A DNA stretch of 64,000 nucleotides from SZUA-318 sp964412015 (GTDB taxonomy: Bacteria > Gemmatimonadota > Gemmatimonadetes > Longimicrobiales > Gaopeijiaceae): contig CAYPMO010000002.1 of assembly GCA_964412015.1 (NCBI GenBank), forward strand, positions 162,862 through 226,861, in the 5' to 3' direction. The notes under the pieces were generated by a model. That model saw only the letters and a program-made list of their open reading frames with translations. It did no database searches and was not told the origin of the DNA. Shown here piece by piece: positions 35,847-44,296 of this stretch. Both the position numbers and the translations under genes were made by a program. The stretch's first letter is position 1, and the number at the start of each line of letters is the position of its first letter.

Positions 35847-36272
35847 TTACTCGAGCGACGCGTCCAGGCTGATCTCCACCGCCGCGAGGGCCCTCGACAC
35901 TGGGCACCCGACCTTCGCGCTCTCGGCGTGCTCCTGGAACCCGGCGGCGTCCAGGCCGGGGACCTCGGCTCGGCACACGAGCTCGATCCGCGTGATGCCG
36001 ACTCCGTCCTCCACCTTCTCGAGGTGCACCCGGGCGGTGGTCTTCACACTGGTGGGCACGTGTCCGGCCTGGGCCAGCATATTGGAGAGTGCCATCGAAT
36101 AGCAGCCCGCGTGAGCCGCCGCGATGAGCTCTTCGGGATTGGTGCCCGGCCCCTCCTCGAAGCGGGAGGCGAACGAGTACTGGCCGTCGAGAGCTCCCGT
36201 CTGGGACTTGATGGTGCCTCTCCCCTTGGGAAGGTCACCCCTCCATTCTGCGCTCGCGGTTCTGATCGGCAT
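35847..36272 (-). CDS. OsmC-family peroxiredoxin-like protein
   Basis: A 141-residue OsmC/Ohr-fold protein; the ATG follows AGGAGC. The two active cysteines are in AAAHAGCYSMALSN and SAKVGCPVSRAL, with the usual Arg-to-Gly N-terminal block (AEWRGDLPKGRGTIKSQTG). The pattern matches the OsmC subfamily more than Ohr. It reduces organic hydroperoxides. It is 79 bases from the CNNM start on the same strand, so co-transcription is possible. Confidence 0.88.
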   Translation of the reverse strand: MPIRTASAEWRGDLPKGRGTIKSQTGALDGQYSFASRFEEGPGTNPEELIAAAHAGCYSMALSNMLAQAGHVPTSVKTTARVHLEKVEDGVGITRIELVCRAEVPGLDAAGFQEHAESAKVGCPVSRALAAVEISLDASLE

Positions 36273-36515
36273 CGGCTGCTCCTGGTCCGAGACGACGGGG
36301 TCGGCGGGTCTGGACGAGAGAGCGGCCTGCCGGTCTCGGGCGCGCCCCCCAGCCCGCTCGAATCTTCCTGCCGCGAGAAGATGGGTCAACACCCCCGCTC
36401 GGCCCCGTACCCTCCTGCTCGTGAGGGGCCCCCGCTGCCGCTCCTCCTGTTGACGTGGAGCCCGAAGACCCGAAGAATGACTCGTCGCACTATTCCACTC
36501 CGACGAGGCGGCAGC

Positions 36516-39215
36516 ATGTCGAAGCACGCATTGCGCCCGCTCCCGGCCCTTGCCTTGACCCTGTTCCTAGCTGCCCCGGCATGGGCCCAGCACCGGGTTA
36601 CGACACCCCAGCAGCAGTTCGGCCATGAAATCGGCGCCGACTACGTCCTCGTCAACTACCAGCAGCTCCACGAGTACTGGATCAAGTTGGCGAACGAGTC
36701 GGACCGGATGCTCCTCGACACCATAGGTACGACGTCCGAGGGGCGACCGCAGGTCATGGCCATCATCTCTTCGCCCGAGAACCTGAGGAACCTCGAGCGC
36801 TACAAGGCCATCGCGGCCCGCATGGCCAAGGCCAGGGACGTGGACGAGGCCGAGGCTCGTCGTCTGGCCGCGGAAGGGAAGGCCGTCATCTGGATCGACG
36901 GCGGTCTCCACGCCACCGAGATCGCCGGAGCCCAACAGATCATCGAGCTGGTCTTCCGCATGAACGACCAGACGGATCCGGAGACGATGCGGATCCTCGA
37001 CAAGGTGATTCTGCTGGCGCCCCACGCGAATCCCGACGGGATGGACCTGGTCTCGGACTGGTACATGCGCGAGCCCGATCCCCTGAAGCGATCCACGGGC
37101 GGCGTCCCGATCCTCTACCAGAAGTACGCCGGACACGACAACAACCGCGACTTCTACATGTCGGCCCTCGCGGAGAGCACGAACATGCTCCGGGTCCAGA
37201 CCCGTGAGTGGTTCCCGCAGGTCATCTACAACCCCCACCAGAGCGGGCCTGCCGGCACCATCCTCTTCGCGCCACCCTTCCGCGACCCCCCGAACCACTT
37301 CCTCGACGCCCTCATCATCACGGGGCTCGATCAGCTGGGCTCCACCATGCACCAGCGCTTCGTGAGGAACGGCCAGGGCGGCAGCACCATGCGGTCGGGC
37401 GCGAGCTATTCCACCTGGTGGAACGGTGGCCTCCGCACATCGCCCTATTTCAGGAACCAGATCGGACTACTCACGGAGATCAACGGCAATCCGACGCCGA
37501 TGGAGATCCCGTTCATTCCCGACCGGCAGCTTCCCCACGGGGATCTTCCGCTTCCCGTCGAGCCCGGCCCGTGGCATTTCCGCCAGTGCATCGAGTACTC
37601 GATGACGGCCGGTTTTGCCGTCCTCGATTATGCGTCCCGGAATCCGGACCATCTGCTGTTCAACATCTGGCGGATGGGTAAGAACTCGATCGAGCGGGGC
37701 AGCGGCGACTACTGGACCACGACGCCCAAGGAACTCGAGAACGCCAGCCGGGGCACCCGCGCCGACTGGGATCGGTTGCTGCACGATCCGGCGAACCGGG
37801 ACCCTCGCGGCTTCATCATCCCGTCGGACCAGCGGGACTTCCTCACCGGCACCAAGTTCGTGAACGCGCTCCTCAAGACCGGCGTGGAGGTCCACAAGGC
37901 GACCGCGGCGTTCTCCGCAGGCGGAAAGAACTATCCGGCCGGCTCCTACGTGGTGAAGACCGCACAAGCGTTCCGTCCCCACGTCCTCGACATGTTCGAG
38001 GCCCAGGACCATCCCAACGACTTCGCCTACCCGGGCGGGCCACCGGTTCCGCCCTATGATGCGACGGGCTACACCCTGGCCTGGCAGATGGGCGTGGAGT
38101 TCGACCGTCTCATCGAGGGGTTCGACGGTCCCTTCAGCCTCATCACCGAGGACACCGTGGCACCCCCGCCCGGAGCCGTCACCGGTGCCTCGAACGCGAG
38201 GGGGTACCTCGTCTCCCACATCAACGACGCGTTCGTGGCGGTGAACCGGGTCCTCAAGGCCCGTGGCAAGGCATACTGGTATACCGCCCCCATCACGGTG
38301 GACGGCACGACCTTCGAGGCCGGCACGCTCTACCTGGAGACCAACCGGGCCACGGTGGACGGGCTGGCGCGGGACAAGGGTCTCAACTTCGTCGGCGTGG
38401 CGAGGAGACCCTCGGGGCACGCCATGGAGCTCCAACCGACCAAGATCGCCCTCTGGGACCAGTACGGCGGCAGCATGCCTTCCGGATGGATGAGGATGCT
38501 CCTCGAGGCCTTCGAGTTCGACTTCGACGTGGTCTTCCCTCCACAATTCGACAGCGGGGATCTCTCCGACTATGACGTTCTCTTCTTCGAGGATGGAGCG
38601 ATCCCCGAGCGCGACGTGGCGGCGACCGGGGGTAGGGGACGGATGCCCGATCCGGAGTCCATTCCGGCCGAGTACCGGGACCGGCTGGGCCGGGTGACGG
38701 TGGCCACGACAGTCCCACGGATCCTGGACTTCGCCCGAGAGGGAGGCACCGTCATCGGAATGGGTTCATCCTCCAATCTCGCCCTCCACACCGGCCTTCC
38801 GATCACGAACCACTTGGTGAAGGACGGCCAGCCCCTCACGATGGAGGAGTACTTCGTTCCCGGCACGCTCATCGACATGAAGATCGAGCACACGACGCCG
38901 CTCGCGGCCGGTATGGGCACCTATGCCGCCGTGATGTTCGCAAGGAGCCCGACGTTCCGGCTCGGAGCCGGGGCGGAGGCTCAGGGCGTGAAGAAGATCG
39001 GCTGGTACGACAGCGACCATACCCTGCGCAGCGGATGGGCGTGGGGGCAGCAGCACCTGAAGGACGGTATCGGGGCCATGGAGATCGATTACGGCGAGGG
39101 AAAGCTCTTCCTCTTCGGGCCCAAGCTCACCTTCCGCAGCCAGCCGCACGGGATGTTCCCGTTAGTGTTCAACGGGATCTACTACGGAACGGCCAAGAAC
39201 AAGCCCGAGTCCTGA
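36516..39215 (+). CDS. Secreted M14-family zinc carboxypeptidase
   Basis: An 899-residue exported metallopeptidase. Signal peptide LPALALTLFLAAPAWAQ. Zinc ligands: His132 and Glu135 in GGLHATEI and His241 in YNPHQSG; GHDNNRDFYM and LLTEINGN complete the catalytic domain. The C-terminal part (YDVLFFEDGAIPERD, GGTVIGMGSSSNLALHTGLP) resembles a class I glutamine amidotransferase-like fold, an arrangement known in large Gemmatimonadota/Bacteroidota M14 proteins. ATG 36516 was chosen over 36477 because it directly precedes the signal peptide and has a GAGG upstream. A strong terminator follows. Confidence 0.9.
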   Translation: MSKHALRPLPALALTLFLAAPAWAQHRVTTPQQQFGHEIGADYVLVNYQQLHEYWIKLANESDRMLLDTIGTTSEGRPQVMAIISSPENLRNLERYKAIAARMAKARDVDEAEARRLAAEGKAVIWIDGGLHATEIAGAQQIIELVFRMNDQTDPETMRILDKVILLAPHANPDGMDLVSDWYMREPDPLKRSTGGVPILYQKYAGHDNNRDFYMSALAESTNMLRVQTREWFPQVIYNPHQSGPAGTILFAPPFRDPPNHFLDALIITGLDQLGSTMHQRFVRNGQGGSTMRSGASYSTWWNGGLRTSPYFRNQIGLLTEINGNPTPMEIPFIPDRQLPHGDLPLPVEPGPWHFRQCIEYSMTAGFAVLDYASRNPDHLLFNIWRMGKNSIERGSGDYWTTTPKELENASRGTRADWDRLLHDPANRDPRGFIIPSDQRDFLTGTKFVNALLKTGVEVHKATAAFSAGGKNYPAGSYVVKTAQAFRPHVLDMFEAQDHPNDFAYPGGPPVPPYDATGYTLAWQMGVEFDRLIEGFDGPFSLITEDTVAPPPGAVTGASNARGYLVSHINDAFVAVNRVLKARGKAYWYTAPITVDGTTFEAGTLYLETNRATVDGLARDKGLNFVGVARRPSGHAMELQPTKIALWDQYGGSMPSGWMRMLLEAFEFDFDVVFPPQFDSGDLSDYDVLFFEDGAIPERDVAATGGRGRMPDPESIPAEYRDRLGRVTVATTVPRILDFAREGGTVIGMGSSSNLALHTGLPITNHLVKDGQPLTMEEYFVPGTLIDMKIEHTTPLAAGMGTYAAVMFARSPTFRLGAGAEAQGVKKIGWYDSDHTLRSGWAWGQQHLKDGIGAMEIDYGEGKLFLFGPKLTFRSQPHGMFPLVFNGIYYGTAKNKPES

Positions 39216-39247
39216 GGACCCGGCTGATCCAGGCTTGCCGACAACCA

Positions 39248-39279
39248 CGAGGGCGCCCGGCCGATGCCGGGCGCCCTCG
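39248..39279 (+). terminator. Terminator after the M14 gene
   Basis: A perfect 14 bp stem, CGAGGGCGCCCGGC with GCCGGGCGCCCTCG around a CGAT loop, 32 bases after the stop codon. The CGAT/GCGAT loop recurs in the terminator at 44194, suggesting a preferred local form. Confidence 0.75.
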
Positions 39280-39390
39280 GATGTACCTGGCCGTGGGGGA
39301 GCGGTGCTCACCGAGCGGGGGAGCACAGGCGACAGGCGGCGGAACACCGGCGGAACCCGTTGATTTTTCAGGGCTTTTCGGTGAAGGTTC

Positions 39391-40248
39391 GTGGCTGTTT
39401 CTCGGCCCTCCGCCGCCCGGAGCCCACATCCCTTGACGCCCTCCACAACCGTGCCGCCCGCCTCCCCGGGACCGCTCGCTCGCTGGTTCGGCGGGCTGGG
39501 CCGGCGCACGCTGGTCACGCTGGAGCACGCGGGCTCCCTGGGCCGACTCTTCTGGCAGGTGTGCGTGGTCACCGCCCAGCTCCGGGTCTCGGCGCGGGCC
39601 GTGATCAACCAGTTCTACATCATGGGGATCCAGAGCCTTCCCATCGTGCTGGTGACCGGCTCGCTCGCGGGCATCGTGACCAGCCAACAGGGCGGCTACC
39701 AGATGACCAGCGTCGTGCCCCGCTACGTCATAGGGAGCCTGGTCGTGGAGACGGTCGTCCTGGAGATGGGTCCGGTCCTCACGGCGATCGTCCTCGTCGG
39801 GCGCGTCGGCGCCCGGATCACGGCCGAGCTGGGCACGATGGTGGTGTCCGAGCAGATCGACGCCTACCACTCGCTGGGACGGGATCCCGTGGCTCTCCTG
39901 GCGGCGCCGCGGGTCATCGCGGGGGTGATCGTCATGCCGCTGCTCGTCGGAATCGCCGACGTGATCGGGATCGTGGCGGGGATGATCACGGCGTACTTCG
40001 ACATGGGCCTCGGCTACGAGTCGTTCCTCTACGGCGCGCGCCTCTTCTGGCACTCCTGGGACCTGTTCTACTCGCTCTCCAAGGCCGTGGTCTTCGGCCT
40101 CGCCATCCCGCTCATCTCCGTGCACATGGGCTTCCTCACCCGGGGCGGGGCCGAGGGCGTGGGGCGCACGACGACGCGGGCGGTGATGTTCATGACGCTG
40201 ACCATCCTGATCCTCGACGCGCTCTTCCCGCCGTTGATGCTCCAGTAG
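39391..40248 (+). CDS. mlaE: MlaE-like ABC permease for phospholipid transport
   Basis: A 285-residue MlaE permease: VINQFYIMGIQSLPIVLVTG, LAGIVTSQQGGYQM, ETVVLEMGPVLTAIVLVGRV, GARITAELGTMVVSEQIDA and GLAIPLISVHMGFLTRGGAE are the usual family landmarks, with five TM helices. The start is GTG 39391 behind AAGG; a shorter start near 39433 (TTG) is possible. It is the first gene of an mlaEFD cluster that keeps outer-membrane lipid asymmetry or moves lipids between membranes. Confidence 0.9.
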   Translation: MAVSRPSAARSPHPLTPSTTVPPASPGPLARWFGGLGRRTLVTLEHAGSLGRLFWQVCVVTAQLRVSARAVINQFYIMGIQSLPIVLVTGSLAGIVTSQQGGYQMTSVVPRYVIGSLVVETVVLEMGPVLTAIVLVGRVGARITAELGTMVVSEQIDAYHSLGRDPVALLAAPRVIAGVIVMPLLVGIADVIGIVAGMITAYFDMGLGYESFLYGARLFWHSWDLFYSLSKAVVFGLAIPLISVHMGFLTRGGAEGVGRTTTRAVMFMTLTILILDALFPPLMLQ

Positions 40249-40250
40249 CC

Positions 40251-41024
40251 ATGGTCCGGTACCGGAACGTCCATAAGGCCTTCGACGCGCCCGTTCTCGC
40301 GGGCGTGAACCTCCAGGTCGAGACCGGGGAGATGTTCGCGATCTTCGGCCCGTCGGGCACGGGCAAGAGCGTGTTGCTCAAGACGACGATCGCGTTGATC
40401 ACGCCCGACCTCGGCGACGTCGAGATCGACGGCATCTCGGTCTACTTCGGCGGCAAGGGCGCCACGCAGGCCGCGCGCGAGAACGTCGGTTTCATCTTCC
40501 AGAACGCGGCGCTGTTCGACTCGCTCAACGTCTTCGACAACGTCGCGATGGGCATCCCCGAGGCGGAGCTCTCACGCCTGAAGCGACCCGAGGTCGCGCA
40601 CCGGGTCGGGCGGGTCCTGGAGCTGGTCAACCTCGAGCCCCTGGAGGTCATGGCGAAGATCCCGTCCGAGCTCTCGGGCGGGATGAAGAAGCGGGTGGGG
40701 ATCGCGCGGGCGATCGTCGGCAGGCCCAAGATCCTCCTCTGGGACGAGCCCACGACGGGCCTCGACCCCATCAACGCCACGGCCGTGGAGCGGCTCATCA
40801 TGAGGCTGTCGACCGAGCTCGAGGTGACGTCCGTGCTCGTCACGCACGACGTCGAGGGTGCTCTGGACATCTGTGACCGCGTGGCCATGCTGGACGGGGG
40901 TCGCCTCCGTTTCTGCGGCACCCCCGCCGAGTTCCGGGCTTCCACGGATCACGTGGTCAAGGCATTCGTGGATCGGGAGGCCGCGGAGGCCGCCCTGGAC
41001 ATGGCAGCGGAATCCAATGACTGA
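40251..41024 (+). CDS. mlaF: MlaF-like ABC ATPase
   Basis: A 257-residue ATPase: Walker A GPSGTGKS (33-40), Q-loop IFQNAALFDSL, signature LSGGMKKRVGIARA, Walker B ILLWDEPTTGLDP, H-loop LVTHDV. The SGGMKKR signature and the VMAKIPSELS linker are typical of MlaF/Mkl proteins. The ATG is 2 bases after the mlaE stop, and the end overlaps mlaD by 8 bases, so the three genes form one transcript. Confidence 0.93.
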   Translation: MVRYRNVHKAFDAPVLAGVNLQVETGEMFAIFGPSGTGKSVLLKTTIALITPDLGDVEIDGISVYFGGKGATQAARENVGFIFQNAALFDSLNVFDNVAMGIPEAELSRLKRPEVAHRVGRVLELVNLEPLEVMAKIPSELSGGMKKRVGIARAIVGRPKILLWDEPTTGLDPINATAVERLIMRLSTELEVTSVLVTHDVEGALDICDRVAMLDGGRLRFCGTPAEFRASTDHVVKAFVDREAAEAALDMAAESND

Positions 41025-41967
41025 CATCCCACCGTCGGGCGCGCGGCGCCCCCGCCTCACGGACGAAGAGCTCGCCAAGGCCGCCCCGAAGAGATCGGGC
41101 GGCAAGGACGTGAGCATCGGGATCTTCGTCCTCGCAGGGATCCTCGCGTTCGTGGTCATCCTCTTCCTGCTCACCGACCCGGCCACCATGCGGGGGCGCT
41201 ACATGCTCGTCACCACCGTGGAGGACGCCGGAGGGGTGCGCAGGGGCGATCCCGTGCAGATGAGGGGGGTCATCATCGGCCGCATCAACGGCTTCGAGAT
41301 GATGCACGACGGACGCGTCGCGGTGCGCATGGAGCTCGAGGGGGAGTGGCAGATCCCCGCGGGATCCCGCACTCGCCTGGGAGCGTCCGGCATCTTCGGG
41401 GGGCGGACCCTGGAGGTGATCCCCTCGAACCAAACGGGCTACCACCAGGAGTGGGATACGCTGCCGGGCGGTGATGGCGGGACGGGTTTCCTCGGCGACG
41501 CCGAGGAGTTGTCGGAGAAGGCGACCTCGGTGCTCTCCGGGATCGAGAAGATGCTGGACGATTCCACCGTGGCCTCGGTGCAGGGGAGCGCCGGCGAGCT
41601 GGAAACACTCCTGACCCAGCTCTCCGACCTGGTGGACGAGCAACGCACGACGCTCCGTTCGCTCACGCGCAATCTGGAAAGCGCCGCCGGGGACGCCGCG
41701 GAGGCCGGGCCGGACGCCAGGCGCGCGATCGCCCGGGCCGACTCGGCCATGACCGTCCTGGCCGAGACCGGCCGGAACCTGGACCGGGCCGCCGAGTCGC
41801 TCCGCACCCTCCTGGACCGCATCGATCGGGGAGAGGGCACCCTGGGCCGCCTCGCCACCGACGAGGCGCTGTACGAGAACGTGAACCGGGCCGCCGAGAG
41901 CTTCGCCGCACTCCTGGACGACGTGCGGGCCAACCCGGATAAGTACATCAACGTCTCGATCTTCTGA
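41017..41967 (+). CDS. mlaD: MlaD-like MCE-domain lipid-binding protein
   Basis: A 316-residue MCE protein anchored by one N-terminal TM helix (VSIGIFVLAGILAFVVILFLL). The MCE domain covers about 65-140 (YMLVTTVEDAGGVRRGDPVQ, MRGVIIGRINGFEM, TLEVIPS). A long Ala/Glu/Arg-rich helical tail (about 160-310) would form a periplasmic barrel or coiled coil, as in needle-type MCE proteins. The ATG lies inside the last codons of mlaF. It carries lipids on the periplasmic side for MlaEF. Confidence 0.9.
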   Translation: MTDIPPSGARRPRLTDEELAKAAPKRSGGKDVSIGIFVLAGILAFVVILFLLTDPATMRGRYMLVTTVEDAGGVRRGDPVQMRGVIIGRINGFEMMHDGRVAVRMELEGEWQIPAGSRTRLGASGIFGGRTLEVIPSNQTGYHQEWDTLPGGDGGTGFLGDAEELSEKATSVLSGIEKMLDDSTVASVQGSAGELETLLTQLSDLVDEQRTTLRSLTRNLESAAGDAAEAGPDARRAIARADSAMTVLAETGRNLDRAAESLRTLLDRIDRGEGTLGRLATDEALYENVNRAAESFAALLDDVRANPDKYINVSIF

Positions 41968-42158
41968 GGTCCGCCGTCAGAAGCGTGTCCGTTTCCGGAC
42001 AGGGTGGAGAAGGTGTGTCCCCCCTCGGGGACGTTCCCGCCCCGAAAACCGTTGTCTCCGTGCGCTCCGAGGCGCTCCAGCCCTGGCATGAGGCTTGCCT
42101 CCATCAAGGTTGGAGGCGCCAGGTCCCCCGGCGCCGCGTTCTCTGAGGAGGTGTCCCC

Positions 42159-42914
42159 ATGAGCCGACGGCGGTCCCTGCTGGCTGGCGCGGCCATGCTG
42201 GCCGCGACGACCCTGGCGGCGGCGCTCCCGGCCGCGGGGCAGGCCCCTGAGCGTGACTTCCTCTTCCGCACCCCCCGCGTGACGCTCGGGATCCGGGGCG
42301 GATACGCGGTGGCCCGGGCGTCCAGCGAGATCTTCGACTTCACACGGGAGCAGCTCACCGTGGACCGGAGTGACTTCGACGCCCCGGCCTTCGGAGGACA
42401 GTTGGCCATCCGGGTCACACCCCGAGTGGATCTGGCGTTGGATTTGTCCGTGGCATCCACCCGATCCAGGTCCGAGCTCCGTAAGTGGGTGGGCACCGAC
42501 GATCTCCCGATCGAGCAGGAGACCGAATTCCGCCGAATTCCCCTCACCGTGGGCGTGAAGGCCTATCTCAAGGACCGCGGGCGATCGGTCGGCCGGTTCG
42601 CATGGATCCCCGCGCGATGGGTCCCATACGTGGGCGCGGCTGGCGGGTGGGTGTGGTACCGGTTCGAGCAGGCGGGGGATTTCGTGGACTTCGAAACCCT
42701 CGACATCTTCGCGGATCGCTTCATCTCGGAGGGCACGACACCTACCGTCCACGTGTATACAGGGGCGGACTGGTCGTTGGGCCCGCACTTCGTGCTGACG
42801 GCGGAGGCCCGGTACGCCTGGGCCACGGCCGACATGAGCGGAGACTTCGTGGACTTCGACCCCATGGACCTGTCGGGACTGCAGGCTTCCCTGGGCATTT
42901 CGCTCCGGTTCTGA
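42159..42914 (+). CDS. Outer-membrane beta-barrel protein
   Basis: A 251-residue exported protein; the ATG follows GAGGAGG. Signal peptide GAAMLAATTLAAALPAAGQA. The mature part alternates in strand pattern (VTLGIRGGYAVARASSEIFD, RVDLALDLSVASTRSRSEL, VPYVGAAGGWVWYRFEQAG, FVLTAEARYAWATADM) and ends in LQASLGISLRF, whose C-terminal Phe is the usual BAM recognition signal. It resembles the OmpW/PagL-sized barrels without a clear subfamily. The DFVDF motif occurs twice. The 191 bases before it contain no other gene. Confidence 0.78.
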   Translation: MSRRRSLLAGAAMLAATTLAAALPAAGQAPERDFLFRTPRVTLGIRGGYAVARASSEIFDFTREQLTVDRSDFDAPAFGGQLAIRVTPRVDLALDLSVASTRSRSELRKWVGTDDLPIEQETEFRRIPLTVGVKAYLKDRGRSVGRFAWIPARWVPYVGAAGGWVWYRFEQAGDFVDFETLDIFADRFISEGTTPTVHVYTGADWSLGPHFVLTAEARYAWATADMSGDFVDFDPMDLSGLQASLGISLRF

Positions 42915-42932
42915 CCGGGAAGGACGACGACC

Positions 42933-44162
42933 ATGAGCAAGCGCAAGGATATCGGCCGCGGCGCGATCCTCCTGACGTTCGCCCTCGTCGCGCTCGGCTC
43001 CACGAGGGGCGCGGCGGCTCAAGACGTGGATGCCCGGTGGCTCCCCTGGATCGGGTGCTGGGAGCCTGCCACGGAGGCGGTGGAATCGGACATGGTGTGC
43101 GTACGGCCCGCCGATCAGCCGGGCGCCGTCGAGCTCCTGAGGATCGCGGGGTCCGACGTGGTGGCCCGCGAGATGATCTGGGCCGACGGCCGGCGGCACG
43201 AGACCAGCCGGGAGTCCTGCACGGGATGGGAGGAGGGATCGTTCTCCTCCGACGGGCGCCGTGTGTATCTCGCTTCGTCCCATACGTGCGGAGAGGGCGT
43301 CACCCAGGTCGCTGCGGGGGTATTCGCGTTCGTGTCCGCCGTAGAGTGGGTGGACATCCGCGCCGTCGGCCCGACCGGCGAGAGTATGGCGTTCGTCCAG
43401 CGCTTCCGTTCGGCGGACCCGGCCCTCGCGGAGGCCGCGGGCTTCGGCGACCTGGTCACCGAGCGCGCCTGGTCGTCCCGTACGGCGCGCATGGTCGCGG
43501 CCGGCGCGATGGACGTCGACGATGTCGTCGAGGCCTCCCAGCGTCTCCCGGGAAAGGCCATCGAGGCGCTTCTGGCCGAGCGCGCCCAGCCGCTGGAGCT
43601 CTCCGCGGCCGAGCTCGTCCGCATGGCCGATTCCGGCGTCACCTCGGACGTCATCGACGTCGCTGTGGCCGTCTCCTACCCGGAGCGGTTCCAGCTCGAG
43701 AAGGCCGGCCCGGAGGTGGAGGCCTCCGCGCTGGACAGCGGCAGCCTCCGCCGCCAATGGGCGTACGCGGGGCCGATGTATTACGACCCGTTTTACGGGC
43801 CCTGGGGCCTCCGGTACGGCTTCGGCTACCCGTACGGGTACGGATACGGGTACGGGTACAGCCCCCTCGGTTACACGTGGGGGTACGGCGGATACGGTGG
43901 ATACGGCGGATACGGATGGGGCGGATACGGCCCCACGATCATCGAGGTGAGTCCGGTCCAGTCGGAGCACGGGCGGGTCGTGAACGGCCGCGGCTATTCC
44001 CGCGGCGGGTCCGGCAGCGGCTCCGTCTCGAGGAGCGGCGGCTACAGGTCCGTCGGGCCTTCCGCTTCGAGCGGTCGCTCCTCGAGTGGGAGCGTTTCGA
44101 GCGGCTCCTCGTCCGGTCGTACGGCCAAGCCGAGGGGCGGGGGCGGCGGGCTGCAGCGCTGA
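42933..44162 (+). CDS. Exported protein with Gly/Tyr-repeat segment
   Basis: A 409-residue exported protein 18 bases after the barrel gene, probably one transcript. Signal peptide ILLTFALVALGSTRGAAA. The N-terminal domain (WLPWIGCWEPATE, SCTGWEEGSFSSDGRRVYLAS) holds several Cys. The middle (AMVAAGAMDVDDVVEAS, AELVRMADSGVTSDVIDVAV) is helical. Then come low-complexity GYGYGYGYSPLGY and GGYGGYGGYGWGGYG, and a Ser/Gly tail ending in a basic patch. I do not recognise a family; the GY segment resembles adhesive or surface coat proteins. Confidence 0.75.
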   Translation: MSKRKDIGRGAILLTFALVALGSTRGAAAQDVDARWLPWIGCWEPATEAVESDMVCVRPADQPGAVELLRIAGSDVVAREMIWADGRRHETSRESCTGWEEGSFSSDGRRVYLASSHTCGEGVTQVAAGVFAFVSAVEWVDIRAVGPTGESMAFVQRFRSADPALAEAAGFGDLVTERAWSSRTARMVAAGAMDVDDVVEASQRLPGKAIEALLAERAQPLELSAAELVRMADSGVTSDVIDVAVAVSYPERFQLEKAGPEVEASALDSGSLRRQWAYAGPMYYDPFYGPWGLRYGFGYPYGYGYGYGYSPLGYTWGYGGYGGYGGYGWGGYGPTIIEVSPVQSEHGRVVNGRGYSRGGSGSGSVSRSGGYRSVGPSASSGRSSSGSVSSGSSSGRTAKPRGGGGGLQR

Positions 44163-44193
44163 AGCGCGGGCCCCAAGCGCGGCGAACACCGCG

Positions 44194-44224
44194 AGGGGCC
44201 CCGGGCGCGATGCCCGGGGCCCCT
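44194..44224. terminator. Bidirectional terminator between convergent genes
   Basis: A perfect 13 bp stem, AGGGGCCCCGGGC with GCCCGGGGCCCCT around loop GCGAT, between the stop of the GY-repeat gene and the stop of the large peptidase/propeller gene. It has no T tract. Confidence 0.7.
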
Positions 44225-44296
44225 CTTCGCGTACCCTGGTCTATGACCCAGCCGGTCTCGGCTGGTCCGCCGACCTCGCGGGTCGGCCCGGGCGCC

